Below, in pieces: positions 1 through 8,069 of a stretch of 35,818 nt of DNA. The notes under the pieces are model-generated. The model searched no databases. It was not told the DNA's origin and saw nothing but the letters and a program-made list of their open reading frames with translations. The DNA comes from DASWHD01 sp036393335 (lineage in GTDB: Bacteria; CG2-30-53-67; CG2-30-70-394). Made by a program: the position numbers and the translations under genes. The stretch covers positions 1-35,818 of the forward strand of contig DASWHD010000162.1 in the NCBI GenBank assembly GCA_036393335.1, given 5' to 3'. Numbering within the stretch: position 1 is the stretch's first letter; each line of letters starts with the position of its first letter.

Positions 1-296
1 CCGAACCAAAGGCGATTGAGACTCATACGCGATCTCGACGCCCCTCTCCTCGGGGACCCCAATCAGAGCCGAACCAAAGGCGATTGAGACTCGTAGATGC
101 CATGCCCATTGCCCCTCCATCCAGACCCCAATCAGAGCCGAACCAAAGGCGATTGAGACGCCATTCGCCGGGCGTACCTCGGCCCTGGATGAGACCCCAA
201 TCAGAGCCGAACCAAAGGCGATTGAGACCGTGCGGCGCAGGATGCCCCAGGATGGGTTGAGACCCCAATCAGAGCCGAACCAAAGGCGATTGAGAC
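1..296 (+). CRISPR. CRISPR array, 36-nt repeats, left end cut by the window
   Basis: Four complete and identical 36-nt repeats lie at 55-90, 124-159, 193-228 and 261-296, and the last 22 bases of another at 1-22. Each begins GACCCCAATC and ends GATTGAGAC. The four visible spacers (23-54, 91-123, 160-192, 229-260) are 32, 33, 33 and 32 nt and unrelated to each other. The ATTGAGAC end resembles the 8-nt 5' handle left by Cas6-type processing, so I read the array as transcribed left to right with its leader outside the window. The ends of the repeat are also partly inverted copies of each other, so the opposite direction cannot be excluded. The array is followed by a nuclease gene and two cas1-type genes. 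No effector genes are visible, so the type is not assignable. Spacer targets cannot be judged without a search. Confidence 0.97.
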
Positions 297-322
297 CTCT
301 TTTTTGCTGCGCAAAAAAGAGG
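296..322. other. perfect 12-bp hairpin abutting the last CRISPR repeat
   Basis: Arms 296-307 and 311-322 are exact reverse complements (CCTCTTTTTTGC and GCAAAAAAGAGG) around a 3-nt loop. The outermost base is the last C of the CRISPR repeat. It has no trailing U run on either strand, so it is not a standard terminator. It could mark the leader-repeat or trailer-repeat junction. Confidence 0.8.
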
Positions 323-343
323 AGGCGGCTGCGCCGTGGTTTG

Positions 344-450
344 TTTCGATGGATCGAAATTTATTGAGTCGTCGTGGTGTTGTGTGGGGTGGGAACCGGG
401 TGTGGGCGCACGCACGCGTGCGCATCTGTGTTTTCCGCGGCGCGGAAAAC
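344..450. other. cluster of three perfect small inverted repeats
   Basis: Between the two array-end units lie three further exact inverted repeats: 344-350/353-359 (TTTCGAT and ATCGAAA), 406-412/417-423 (GCGCACG and CGTGCGC) and 430-438/442-450 (GTTTTCCGC and GCGGAAAAC). No convincing gene covers 297-643; short open frames here have no ribosome-binding site or family resemblance. The function is unknown. The stretch could be a structured RNA or a leader region. Confidence 0.6.
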
Positions 451-452
451 GG

Positions 453-523
453 GCTGAACCCAAGGCGATTGAGACCTCGTTTTTTTGCTGTGCAAAAAAA
501 CGAGGAGGCGGCTGCGCCGTGGT
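453..523 (+). repeat. degenerate solo CRISPR repeat with a second copy of the array-end unit
   Basis: Positions 453-475 match the last 23 bases of the CRISPR repeat with two mismatches and end in the same GATTGAGAC. What follows is a second copy of the sequence after the last true repeat: segment 464-523 matches 285-340 almost base for base. Both contain the repeat end, an A/T-rich hairpin and then GAGGCGGCTGCGCCGTGGT. The array end was therefore duplicated, or it is a fixed unit of repeat plus anchor sequence. There is no second spacer array around it. Confidence 0.85.
475..505. other. perfect 14-bp hairpin abutting the degenerate repeat
   Basis: Arms 475-488 and 492-505 (CCTCGTTTTTTTGC and GCAAAAAAACGAGG) pair exactly around a 3-nt loop. 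It is the counterpart of the hairpin at 296-322. One extra pair (G-C) and one extra T-A pair have been added symmetrically in both arms, so the fold has been kept while the sequence changed. That is a compensatory pattern suggesting the structure matters. Confidence 0.8.
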
Positions 524-643
524 CGGTCGATGGGGGGCATTTGGTCGACCTGACGGCGGTGATCGGATGAGACTTGTGGTCGACGTGCGGCGCTCTCTAC
601 CTTGCAGCTTGTCATCCCTGACACGGCAGCGACGGAGGCGGAA

Positions 644-1513
644 ATGGGCGGCGACGGGGTTGTGTTGCAGGTGGTCGTGGACGATCGCGAGGCGCGCTGT
701 GGGGTGGTGGAGGTACTGCGGGGTCAACCCGAGGTGATGGTGGCGGTGCGCCGGCTGGCGGTGGGGGATTACGTGGTCGACGGGAGGTTGGTGGTGGAGC
801 GGAAGCGGCTGGTCGACTTTGCTGCCTCCGTAAAGGATGGGCGCTTGTTCCGGCAGGGTCTGCGACTGGCGAAGGTGGGCGGCTGGCGGGCCTTGATTCT
901 CGAGGGGGTGAGCGGCGATCTCGCCGGCTCCGGTATGCGCAGGGAGGCGCTGCAGGGGGCGCTTGTGACGGTCAGCCTCTTCCTGGGAGTGCCGGTGTTG
1001 CGCGCCCGGGATCTGGAGGAGAGCGTCCAACTCCTGCTGTTCGCCGCCCGGCAGGGGCGGGCGGTGGCGAGCGGTGCGCTGCCCCGGCGCGGCAGGCGGC
1101 CGCAAGGGAGACGGCGGGCGCAGCTCCATGTGCTGCAGGGGCTGCCCGGGGTGGGGCCCCGGAAGGCCGAGCGGTTGCTGGCGGTCTTTGGTAGCGTGGA
1201 GGCGGTTATGGCGGCGCGACCTGAGGAGTTACGGCAGATCGAGGGGATCGGTGCGTCGACTGCCGACGCCATCCGCTGGGCAGTACGGGAGGATTCGCCG
1301 CGGTACCTCACGGCCGGCAAGCTTGTGACTCCCTTCCCTGGAGGCGGCGTGAGGGAAGATCGTCCCTTGCCCGCATGTCTCACCATGAATCTGCTGCGAC
1401 CGCGCCACTGCCCGCATCTCCTGGCCGCGTCCTCGTCCGAGGTAGGAGCCGGTGGTACCGGCGATCCGCGGCCGGTGGCCGCGGCAGGCCCGAAGGGCCT
1501 GGGTCGCCGATGA
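644..1513 (+). CDS. ERCC4/XPF-family nuclease with HhH domain, next to cas1
   Basis: A predicted structure-specific DNA endonuclease of 289 residues, of the XPF/Mus81/Hef nuclease family but without a helicase part. Residues 10-75 show the ERCC4 signature: DDRE at 13-16, GDY at 41-43, and the metal-binding VERK..VD motif with E52, R53, K54 and D58. Residues about 161-215 form a tandem helix-hairpin-helix DNA-binding domain (LPGVGPRKAERLL, IEGIGASTADAI). The ATG at 644 is chosen because GGAGG lies 5 bases upstream; a TTG at 602 is possible. It precedes cas1 on the same strand, so a role in cutting or trimming prespacer DNA is inferred, not shown. Oddity: residues from about 243 on (codons after 1369) are encoded by a dispersed repeat element, so the native C-terminus was replaced or extended. 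Confidence 0.88.
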   Translation: MGGDGVVLQVVVDDREARCGVVEVLRGQPEVMVAVRRLAVGDYVVDGRLVVERKRLVDFAASVKDGRLFRQGLRLAKVGGWRALILEGVSGDLAGSGMRREALQGALVTVSLFLGVPVLRARDLEESVQLLLFAARQGRAVASGALPRRGRRPQGRRRAQLHVLQGLPGVGPRKAERLLAVFGSVEAVMAARPEELRQIEGIGASTADAIRWAVREDSPRYLTAGKLVTPFPGGGVREDRPLPACLTMNLLRPRHCPHLLAASSSEVGAGGTGDPRPVAAAGPKGLGRR

Positions 1514-1594
1514 AATCGGCTCCTACCGAGGGCCAGCCAGGATCCACGCGCGTTGGCGCGGTCTCGCGACGATCCCGGGTGAGAAATGCGGGCT
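1369..1594 (+). mobile_element. dispersed terminal-inverted-repeat element, copy A
   Basis: Copy A of a non-coding element with ends related to AGCCCGCATTTCTCACCA and its complement TGGTGAGAAATGCGGGCT. The left end here has one change (GCATGTCTC). Inside is an inverted GGTAGGAGCC / GGCTCCTACC pair, as in copies B and C. It lies between the ERCC4 nuclease and cas1, ends 46 bases before the cas1 start, and holds the last 48 codons of the nuclease gene. No transposase is encoded, so it would need help in trans. Confidence 0.85.
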
Positions 1595-1640
1595 CACCAC
1601 CACTGCGTTTTTCGCGAGGCGCAAAACGGGAGCGAAGGAG

Positions 1641-2621
1641 ATGACCACCTGCTACATCGATCGTAAGGACGCGGAGTTGCGCGTGGACGGCCAGGCGCTT
1701 GCCTGTTATGAAGGGGGGCGGCGCACTGCGACGATCCCGTTGGGTCCGGTGGATCGCCTGGTGATCGTCGGCAATGTCTCGTTAGAGACGCGACTGCTTC
1801 ACCGTCTGGCGGAGCAAGGCGTCACCGTCGGCTTCATCGGCGGGCGTAAGCACCGGCTGCTCGGGTGCTTTTCCCGCACGCTGCAAGGCAACGGTGCCCG
1901 GCGCCTTGCCCAGTACCGGGCCGTGGCGACGCCGGAGACCGTGCAAGCCATCGCCACCGGCGTGCTGGTCGCGAAGCTCGACGGCCATCTCGGGCTGCTG
2001 GAGTCGTTGCGGCCCCACGCCCGGCAAGGCGCGGTGGTGGTGGAGTCCCTCTCCCGGATCGCGACCAGCCGCGAGCGGGTGGCCGATGCCCTCGCCCTGG
2101 ACAGCCTGCGTGGACTCGAGGGGGCTGCGGCTGCGGCGTTCTTCACCGCCTTCCAGGAGTGTTTCCCGCCGTCGCTGGAGTTTACCGACCGCAACCGGCG
2201 GCCGCCCAAGGACCCGGTGAATGCCCTCCTGTCGCTTACCTACACCCTGGTCCACTTCGAGCTCCTGCGGGAGGTCGAGGTGGCGGGGCTGGATCCCACC
2301 CTCGGTTTCCTCCACGAGGTCGACTATGGCCGCGACTCCTTGGTGTGCGACTTGGTGGAGCCGCAGCGGCCGGCGGCCGAGCGGTTCGTCTGGGGGCTGT
2401 TCCACGAGCGTCTGTTCACGGCGCGTGATTTCGCACAAGGGGAGGAGCGGCCGGGCTGCTACTTAAAAAAAGGAGGACGGACGCGCTTTTATCCCGCCTA
2501 TGAGGGGTGGGCGGACGGGCAGCGGTCCGGGTGGCGCGAGGCGGTGCGGGCGCTGGTCCGGGAGCTCGGCGGTGATGGTGTGCCACCGACGGCGTCGGCG
2601 GCGGAAGGGGAGCCGTCGTGA
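1641..2621 (+). CDS. cas1: CRISPR integrase Cas1 (catalytically intact)
   Basis: The metal-dependent integrase of CRISPR adaptation, which joins prespacer DNA into the array, normally as a complex with Cas2. The 326-residue protein has the N-terminal beta domain (residues 1-85, with VDRLVIVGNVSL) and the helical catalytic domain. All three expected active-site residues are present: E160 in RGLEGAAAA, H225 in GFLHEVDYGR and D237 in SLVCDLVEP. The ATG at 1641 has a purine-rich GGAGCGAAGGAG just upstream and starts after the repeat element, so longer frames reading through that element are rejected. The stop overlaps the next gene's GTG start (GTGA), indicating translational coupling with a second Cas1-fold protein. 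No cas2 follows within the window. Confidence 0.95.
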   Translation: MTTCYIDRKDAELRVDGQALACYEGGRRTATIPLGPVDRLVIVGNVSLETRLLHRLAEQGVTVGFIGGRKHRLLGCFSRTLQGNGARRLAQYRAVATPETVQAIATGVLVAKLDGHLGLLESLRPHARQGAVVVESLSRIATSRERVADALALDSLRGLEGAAAAAFFTAFQECFPPSLEFTDRNRRPPKDPVNALLSLTYTLVHFELLREVEVAGLDPTLGFLHEVDYGRDSLVCDLVEPQRPAAERFVWGLFHERLFTARDFAQGEERPGCYLKKGGRTRFYPAYEGWADGQRSGWREAVRALVRELGGDGVPPTASAAEGEPS

Positions 2622-3514
2622 CGGAGTCCGCGCCCCTCCCCGAGGAGGACCTGTGCACCCTCTACCTGGCGGGGCGTGACGGGGTGGCGGTGCGACGCGA
2701 AGGCGTGGCCCTGGCCGTGACCGTGCCGGGCAAGGCGTGCCAGCGTGTACCGGCCCGCAGGGTGGGGCGGGTGGTAATCCTCGGGGAGGTGACCCTGCCG
2801 GTCTCGGCCCTGACGCTGTTCTCCGAGCGCGGGGTTCCGGTCACCTTCCTCGATGGCCAGGGACGGACGCGTGGCATCCTCCTCCACCCGCATCCACCCA
2901 CCGATCCGCGCGGCCAGGGATGGTTCCGCTCCCTGCGGGCGGACTCGGTATCACGCCGCCAGGTGGGACGCCTCTATGCCGCCCACCGCCGGCGGCACCA
3001 GCTCGGGGCACTGGCGGCCATCCATTCCCCCATGCGCGAACACGCCGACCGCCGGGGACTACGCGAATCGGACTATCAATGGTGGCTGACGGCCGCGGTG
3101 TGGGAGGAGACGCCTCGCGCCGCCATTGCCGTGGTACGCCGCACCCTCCACAACCTGCTTCTGAACTGGTGCGCGCGAGCCCTGGCCGCGGCGCGTATTG
3201 ATCAGCGCATCGGGCTTGTCGACCCATACCGGCCCCTGGGGTTGGCCGATGAGGTCGCGATCGCCCTGTACCCGATCCTCGATCCGGTCTGGGTGCGCCT
3301 CTTCCGCAAACGGGACGCCGTACGCCACTTCGTGATGGACGGCCTGGATTGGGCGCTTGCCCCGCGCCATAGCCGCTGGCTCATTGCCCCGTATGAGAAC
3401 CAGGGACCGCGGCTGGTCGCGGCCTTCGAGGCCCTGCTACGCGACCTGCTGGTGCTCCCGTGGCGGATCCCCTATGGCCGAGGCGAGGAGGAGGACGCGC
3501 GGTCGTCGAGGTGA
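2618..3514 (+). CDS. Cas1-fold paralogue lacking the catalytic residues
   Basis: A 298-residue protein clearly related to the Cas1 encoded just upstream. Its residues 14-90 match the Cas1 N-terminal beta domain: VGRVVILGEVTL against VDRLVIVGNVSL, and SERGVPVTFL against AEQGVTVGFI. The helical half also aligns (AARIDQRIGLVD against VAGLDPTLGFLH). By that alignment the catalytic His becomes D202, the catalytic Asp falls on A216, and the Glu region reads LRESDYQWW (about 148-156). It is therefore probably inactive for integration. The GTG start overlaps the cas1 stop by 4 bases, so the two are likely made together. I infer a structural partner, perhaps forming a hetero-complex with Cas1 in place of Cas2. 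I do not recognise a named family. Confidence 0.82.
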   Translation: MTESAPLPEEDLCTLYLAGRDGVAVRREGVALAVTVPGKACQRVPARRVGRVVILGEVTLPVSALTLFSERGVPVTFLDGQGRTRGILLHPHPPTDPRGQGWFRSLRADSVSRRQVGRLYAAHRRRHQLGALAAIHSPMREHADRRGLRESDYQWWLTAAVWEETPRAAIAVVRRTLHNLLLNWCARALAAARIDQRIGLVDPYRPLGLADEVAIALYPILDPVWVRLFRKRDAVRHFVMDGLDWALAPRHSRWLIAPYENQGPRLVAAFEALLRDLLVLPWRIPYGRGEEEDARSSR

Positions 3515-3691
3515 TGGGGCGGCGCGACCCCGCCGCACGGTTCTCTACCGCTCCTGCGCCCGCTGCGCTCTCTTGCGAGGCGCACCGAGAAGCTCGCCGG
3601 ATCGTCCAGGGCCTGCCTGCGTCCGCCCTGCAGGATTGCATTGAGAAGCTCCTGCCGCGGCCAGCCGACGGGCCATGATGGGAGGCCTGGA

Positions 3692-4096
3692 TCAGTCGTT
3701 CGCCGCCACCCGCCCCCACGCCTGCCGCGGGGAGAGGATGGGTAACCCCTCGATCTCCCCCAGCTCAAGCAGCGCCTGGTCGCCGGTGATGAAGAGGTCG
3801 GCATGCGCTTCGATGGCGCAAGCCACGATGCGGGCGTCTGCCGGATCCGCGGCGACCGGGGATGAGACGGCCACCGGGGCTGGGACGACCTCCCGTTCGC
3901 GCAGCTCGGCTGCGATGCGAGCCACCAGGTCAGGCGCGGCACGGAACTTGTTGGCGAGCACGCGCGTCAGCTCCTCGATTACCGGCTCACCCACCACAAC
4001 CTCCGCCTCCCGCAGCGCAGTCTCGAACAACTCGGCGCAGAGCCCGCGCGTCGTGAAGGCGCTGACCAGAACGTTGGTATCAAAGAAGACCCTCAA
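3692..4096 (-). CDS. PIN-domain toxin (VapC-like RNase)
   Basis: A 134-residue PIN-domain protein, expected to be a metal-dependent ribonuclease toxin. Acidic active-site candidates are D6 (FFDTNVLVSAF), E42 in the VIEEL segment, D87 in DPADARI and D106 in FITGDQALL. It starts with TTG at 4096, inside the antitoxin stop codon (TTGA), so the pair is translationally coupled with the antitoxin first, as usual for toxin-antitoxin operons. It resembles the COG1569-type PIN proteins rather than classical short VapC. The pair sits next to the CRISPR genes but points the other way. Confidence 0.85.
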   Translation of the reverse strand: MRVFFDTNVLVSAFTTRGLCAELFETALREAEVVVGEPVIEELTRVLANKFRAAPDLVARIAAELREREVVPAPVAVSSPVAADPADARIVACAIEAHADLFITGDQALLELGEIEGLPILSPRQAWGRVAAND

Positions 4097-4308
4097 GAGA
4101 CGTCCCGGAAGACGTCCTCGTCGGTCAGGTAGCCTGCCGCCTCGGCATACGGCATCAGCTCCCGCCGGAGCGCCCGGAAGCGGGCGATGGCGATATGCCG
4201 CCGCAGCATCTCCCGCGCCAGGTCGCTCTTGGTGCGGTGGGTCTCGTCGGCGAGCCGTTGCAGCTCGGCGTCGAGGTCGTCGTCGATGCGGATGCTCAGG
4301 GTGGCCAT
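4093..4308 (-). CDS. ribbon-helix-helix antitoxin
   Basis: A 71-residue protein with the short N-terminal beta strand and helices of a ribbon-helix-helix (CopG/MetJ-like) DNA-binding antitoxin: MATLSIRIDDDLDAELQRL, then TKSDLAREML. The C-terminal part (residues about 45-71, ending YLTDEDVFRDVS) is the probable toxin-binding tail. The ATG at 4308 is preceded by AAGGAG at good spacing. Its stop overlaps the TTG start of the PIN toxin. Such antitoxins normally repress their own operon, and a small palindrome lies just upstream. Confidence 0.85.
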   Translation of the reverse strand: MATLSIRIDDDLDAELQRLADETHRTKSDLAREMLRRHIAIARFRALRRELMPYAEAAGYLTDEDVFRDVS

Positions 4309-4335
4309 GGGGATCTCCTTGCCGGGGGGCGTCTG

Positions 4336-4349
4336 ACAGTGTAACACGT
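4336..4349 (-). promoter_or_regulatory. possible toxin-antitoxin promoter/operator
   Basis: About 30 bases upstream of the antitoxin start lies GTGTAACAC (4339-4347), a small palindrome that on the minus strand reads TGTTACACT, close to a -10 hexamer. Autoregulation by the RHH antitoxin at this site is inferred only. Confidence 0.25.
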
Positions 4350-4431
4350 GCCTGCCCACACAGTGACCACCGCCGAGGCCGGTGCGCCAGTTACAACATG
4401 GTCATTATTTCGGATCATGACAGGGGCCGCC

Positions 4432-4545
4432 ATGAAGACCGTCCCGGCCACGGAGTTCAAGATCCACTGCCTCGCCCTGCTGGAGCAGGTCAACCAGAGC
4501 CGCGAGCCGCTGGACGAGGTGGCGCGGCATTACGGTCAGACGATC
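4432..4545 (+). pseudogene. remnant of a Phd/YefM-type antitoxin gene
   Basis: The frame starting at ATG 4432 reads MKTVPATEFKIHCLALLEQV, the typical start of a Phd/YefM antitoxin. After about residue 28 (REPLDEV) the similarity is lost. The expected strand with a TKRGKPVA-like motif is missing, and the frame continues to 4686 as cysteine- and arginine-rich sequence unlike any antitoxin tail. A GTCAT...ATGAC inverted repeat at 4401-4421, in locally AT-rich sequence, lies just upstream and could be its old operator. No Doc- or RelE-like toxin follows. I read it as a truncated relic. Confidence 0.6.
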
Positions 4546-4700
4546 GAGAGCCGGCGGCGGATCGCCTGTGCGGCGTGTCGCTACCAAGCATTCTGCTGCC
4601 ACTGCAACCGCCGCGCTTGGAAACCCCAAGCTGCCCATGCGATGAGTCCGCGCCTGCGTCGCCGCATCCCCTGTGACCTATGCTGAGCTAACGGGATAGG

Positions 4701-4833
4701 CATGTTTCCAAATGGCTGCGCAAGGAGCGCGAGCTCGCCTTCTAAGGCGATATCGACTTCATCCCTTCGGAGGAGTATGGCGCGGGGGAGGCCAAGCAGG
4801 CGTTGGACGACGCCCTCTTTGTTCTGGCTCCAT
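4701..4833 (+). pseudogene. remnant of a HEPN-like protein gene with in-frame stop
   Basis: Read in the frame of position 4701, the DNA gives HVSKWLRKERELAF, a TAA stop at 4743-4745, then GDIDFIPSEEYG and AKQALDDALFVL. This resembles the C-terminal part of HEPN-domain proteins, where a tyrosine codon would be expected at the stop. There is no start codon or N-terminal half. It is likely a decayed defence or toxin-antitoxin gene cut short by the 3' end of typA on the other strand. The family call rests on a short match from memory. Confidence 0.45.
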
Positions 4834-4838
4834 ACGGT

Positions 4839-6644
<1,806 letters not shown>

Positions 6645-6735
6645 GGCGGCTCCGGGAAAGGGGCGCCATTATCGACGGCCGCGGGACAAAGCCAAGCGAT
6701 GCCGGGACGATCTCCACCGCCGCGGGATGTCTCCC

Positions 6736-6817
6736 GTAGGAGCGAGCTTGCTCGCGAACCGATGCGATGGGCCGTGGCACAGCAACGCTCCCGGTTCGCG
6801 GCCAAGGCCGCTCCTAC
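6736..6817. repeat. REP-like palindromic doublet
   Basis: Inverted arms GTAGGAGCG..CGCGAACC (from 6736) and GGTTCGCGG..CGCTCCTAC (to 6817). Each arm holds its own small hairpin (GAGCTTGCTC and GGCCAAGGCC). This is the style of bacterial interspersed palindromes (REP/BIME) found in gammaproteobacteria. It lies between typA and the divergent CDGSH gene. Confidence 0.8.
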
Positions 6818-6925
6818 AGCAATCCTCGCGTGAATGGCCTGCTCGGTCTCCGAACGTGCGTTGCACGGAGGCGGGGAGTCTGATTCGATCGCTCACCCTG
6901 GTCCGTGACCCGAGGAGGATCCGCC

Positions 6926-7168
6926 ATGAACGAACCGCAAATCGCCGCCAGAAAGCCTGCCGTCTTGGAGCTCGATCCCGGCACCTACTGGTGGTGCCGG
7001 TGCGGGAAGTCGGCCGGGCAGCCGTTCTGCGACGGCTCGCACAAGGGGAGCGGATTTCGTCCCGAGAAGCTGGAGCTGGCCGAGAAGACCAAGGTGTGGC
7101 TCTGCCAGTGCAAGCACACGGGCAACGCCCCGCACTGCGACGGTAGCCACAAGCGCCTCCCGGCGTAG
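6926..7168 (+). CDS. double CDGSH iron-sulfur domain protein
   Basis: An 80-residue protein with two CDGSH-type 2Fe-2S binding motifs: CRCGKSAGQPFCDGSH (about 25-40) and CQCKHTGNAPHCDGSH (about 60-75). Each has the three Cys plus one His ligands of the mitoNEET family. Such small soluble bacterial proteins are thought to act in electron transfer or cluster handling; the exact role is unknown. The ATG at 6926 has AGGAGG about 8 bases upstream, so earlier in-frame starts are not needed. It is monocistronic. Confidence 0.93.
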   Translation: MNEPQIAARKPAVLELDPGTYWWCRCGKSAGQPFCDGSHKGSGFRPEKLELAEKTKVWLCQCKHTGNAPHCDGSHKRLPA

Positions 7169-7226
7169 GTGTGCGGGCCTGCGCTCGGCGGGCAGTTCAG
7201 AAGCTCGGCTCGCCGGACGTCGGATT

Positions 7227-7292
7227 AACGCGGGAATCCAGGAAGCCAGGAGAACATCTCTCCTGGCGTTTCCTTTCCTGGCTTCCCGCGTT
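7227..7292. repeat. nested inverted repeat after the CDGSH gene
   Basis: Outer arms AACGCGGGAA (7227-7236) and TTCCCGCGTT (7283-7292) enclose GCCAGGAG/CTCCTGGC. It could end transcription of the CDGSH gene, although no U run follows, or be another dispersed palindrome. Confidence 0.6.
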
Positions 7293-7352
7293 CCCCAAGC
7301 GGCGGGGTGCACCCGTCGGGACTCCGCAGGGGCGCGGTGCTCCTTTGCCGGG

Positions 7353-7579
7353 CTAGCCCGCATTTCTCACCATGAATCTGCTCCGCCCGCGCAACCGCCC
7401 TGCCTGCCGGCAGGCAGGCCGCATCTCCTGGCCGGGTCCGAGTCCGGGGTAGGAGCCGAATCCCTTCGGCGACCTGCCACATGGGGTCGCCGATAGAATC
7501 GGTTCCTACCGCGGGCCAGCCAGGATCTACGCGCGTCTGCACGGTCTCGCCACGATCCCTGGTGAGAAATGCGGGCTAG
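7353..7579 (+). mobile_element. dispersed terminal-inverted-repeat element, copy B
   Basis: Perfect 19-20-bp terminal inverted repeats: CTAGCCCGCATTTCTCACCA at the left and its complement at the right, bounded by CTAG on both sides. Inside is the inverted GGTAGGAGCCG / CGGTTCCTACC pair and a CCTGCCTGCCGGCAGGCAGG palindrome not seen in the other copies. The right end supplies the TAG stop codon of the psiE-like gene on the minus strand. There is no coding sequence. Confidence 0.88.
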
Positions 7580-8049
7580 TCACCCGGGTGGTCGGCGTGG
7601 CGCAGGATCCAGTAGGCGACAACCATAGCGACGATGAGCGCGCCGGCGATTCCCATCTCCATGAGGGCCTGGCGGAAGGCGGCCTCGTCCTGGCCACTCA
7701 CCTCCATGGACATCTGCGCCTCGACGATCAGCACCCGGCGGATCGAGGAGATGATGACGATGTACAGGAAGGGGTAGAGCGAGAAGCGCCGGTGCTGGAG
7801 GTGGCGCACGATGGTCGCCAGGACCTCCATGATGATGAGCACGAACAGGATGTCGTTGATGGCGCGCAGCAGGCCGTGGCTGGATGGGTCGCGGAAGTTG
7901 TTGACCGCGTGGTAGATCATCACCAGGGCGGCGGCGATCAGCACCACCGCGGCGAGGACGTGGACGCTGCGGTCCACCGCCTCCAGGGCGCGGGTGATGC
8001 GCGTTTCTTTCCGGTGCTCGGCGTCCGACGGGCGCGGTGTCGTAGGCAT
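7576..8049 (-). CDS. psiE: PsiE-family membrane protein (phosphate-starvation-inducible E-like)
   Basis: A 157-residue integral membrane protein with four predicted helices, roughly residues 27-47, 60-80, 90-105 and 130-150. It resembles the PsiE/COG3223 family by the HGLLRAINDILFVLIIMEVLATIVRHL and YIVIISSIRRVLI segments. The family's biochemical role is unknown. The start at 8049 (MPTTPRPSD) has AGGAAAGG upstream, while the longer frame runs back into ccoS. It follows ccoS by 20 bases and is probably co-transcribed with the oxidase genes. The stop TAG lies on the end of repeat element B. Confidence 0.8.
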   Translation of the reverse strand: MPTTPRPSDAEHRKETRITRALEAVDRSVHVLAAVVLIAAALVMIYHAVNNFRDPSSHGLLRAINDILFVLIIMEVLATIVRHLQHRRFSLYPFLYIVIISSIRRVLIVEAQMSMEVSGQDEAAFRQALMEMGIAGALIVAMVVAYWILRHADHPGD

Positions 8050-8069
8050 CGGCCTTTCCTGGGCGCGTG

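Noticed and set aside
23..268. Open frame on the minus strand with a repeated LNRLWFGSDWG peptide
   Set aside because: It is simply the CRISPR repeats translated; no start site or protein character.
296..505. The two A/T hairpins as ordinary Rho-independent terminators
   Set aside because: T and A runs are inside the stems and no U run follows the stem on either strand.
304..737. Overlapping plus-strand open frames in the hairpin region
   Set aside because: They run through the duplicated hairpin unit, have poor composition and overlap the better supported ERCC4 start.
1452..1640. N-terminal extension of Cas1 upstream of 1641
   Set aside because: The extra codons are repeat element A sequence; the ATG at 1641 has a good ribosome-binding site and gives the normal Cas1 start.
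3460..3690. A possible cas2 after the Cas1 paralogue
   Set aside because: The frames here lack the Cas2 ferredoxin fold pattern and the N-terminal YDIxDxxR-type strand; none has a ribosome-binding site.
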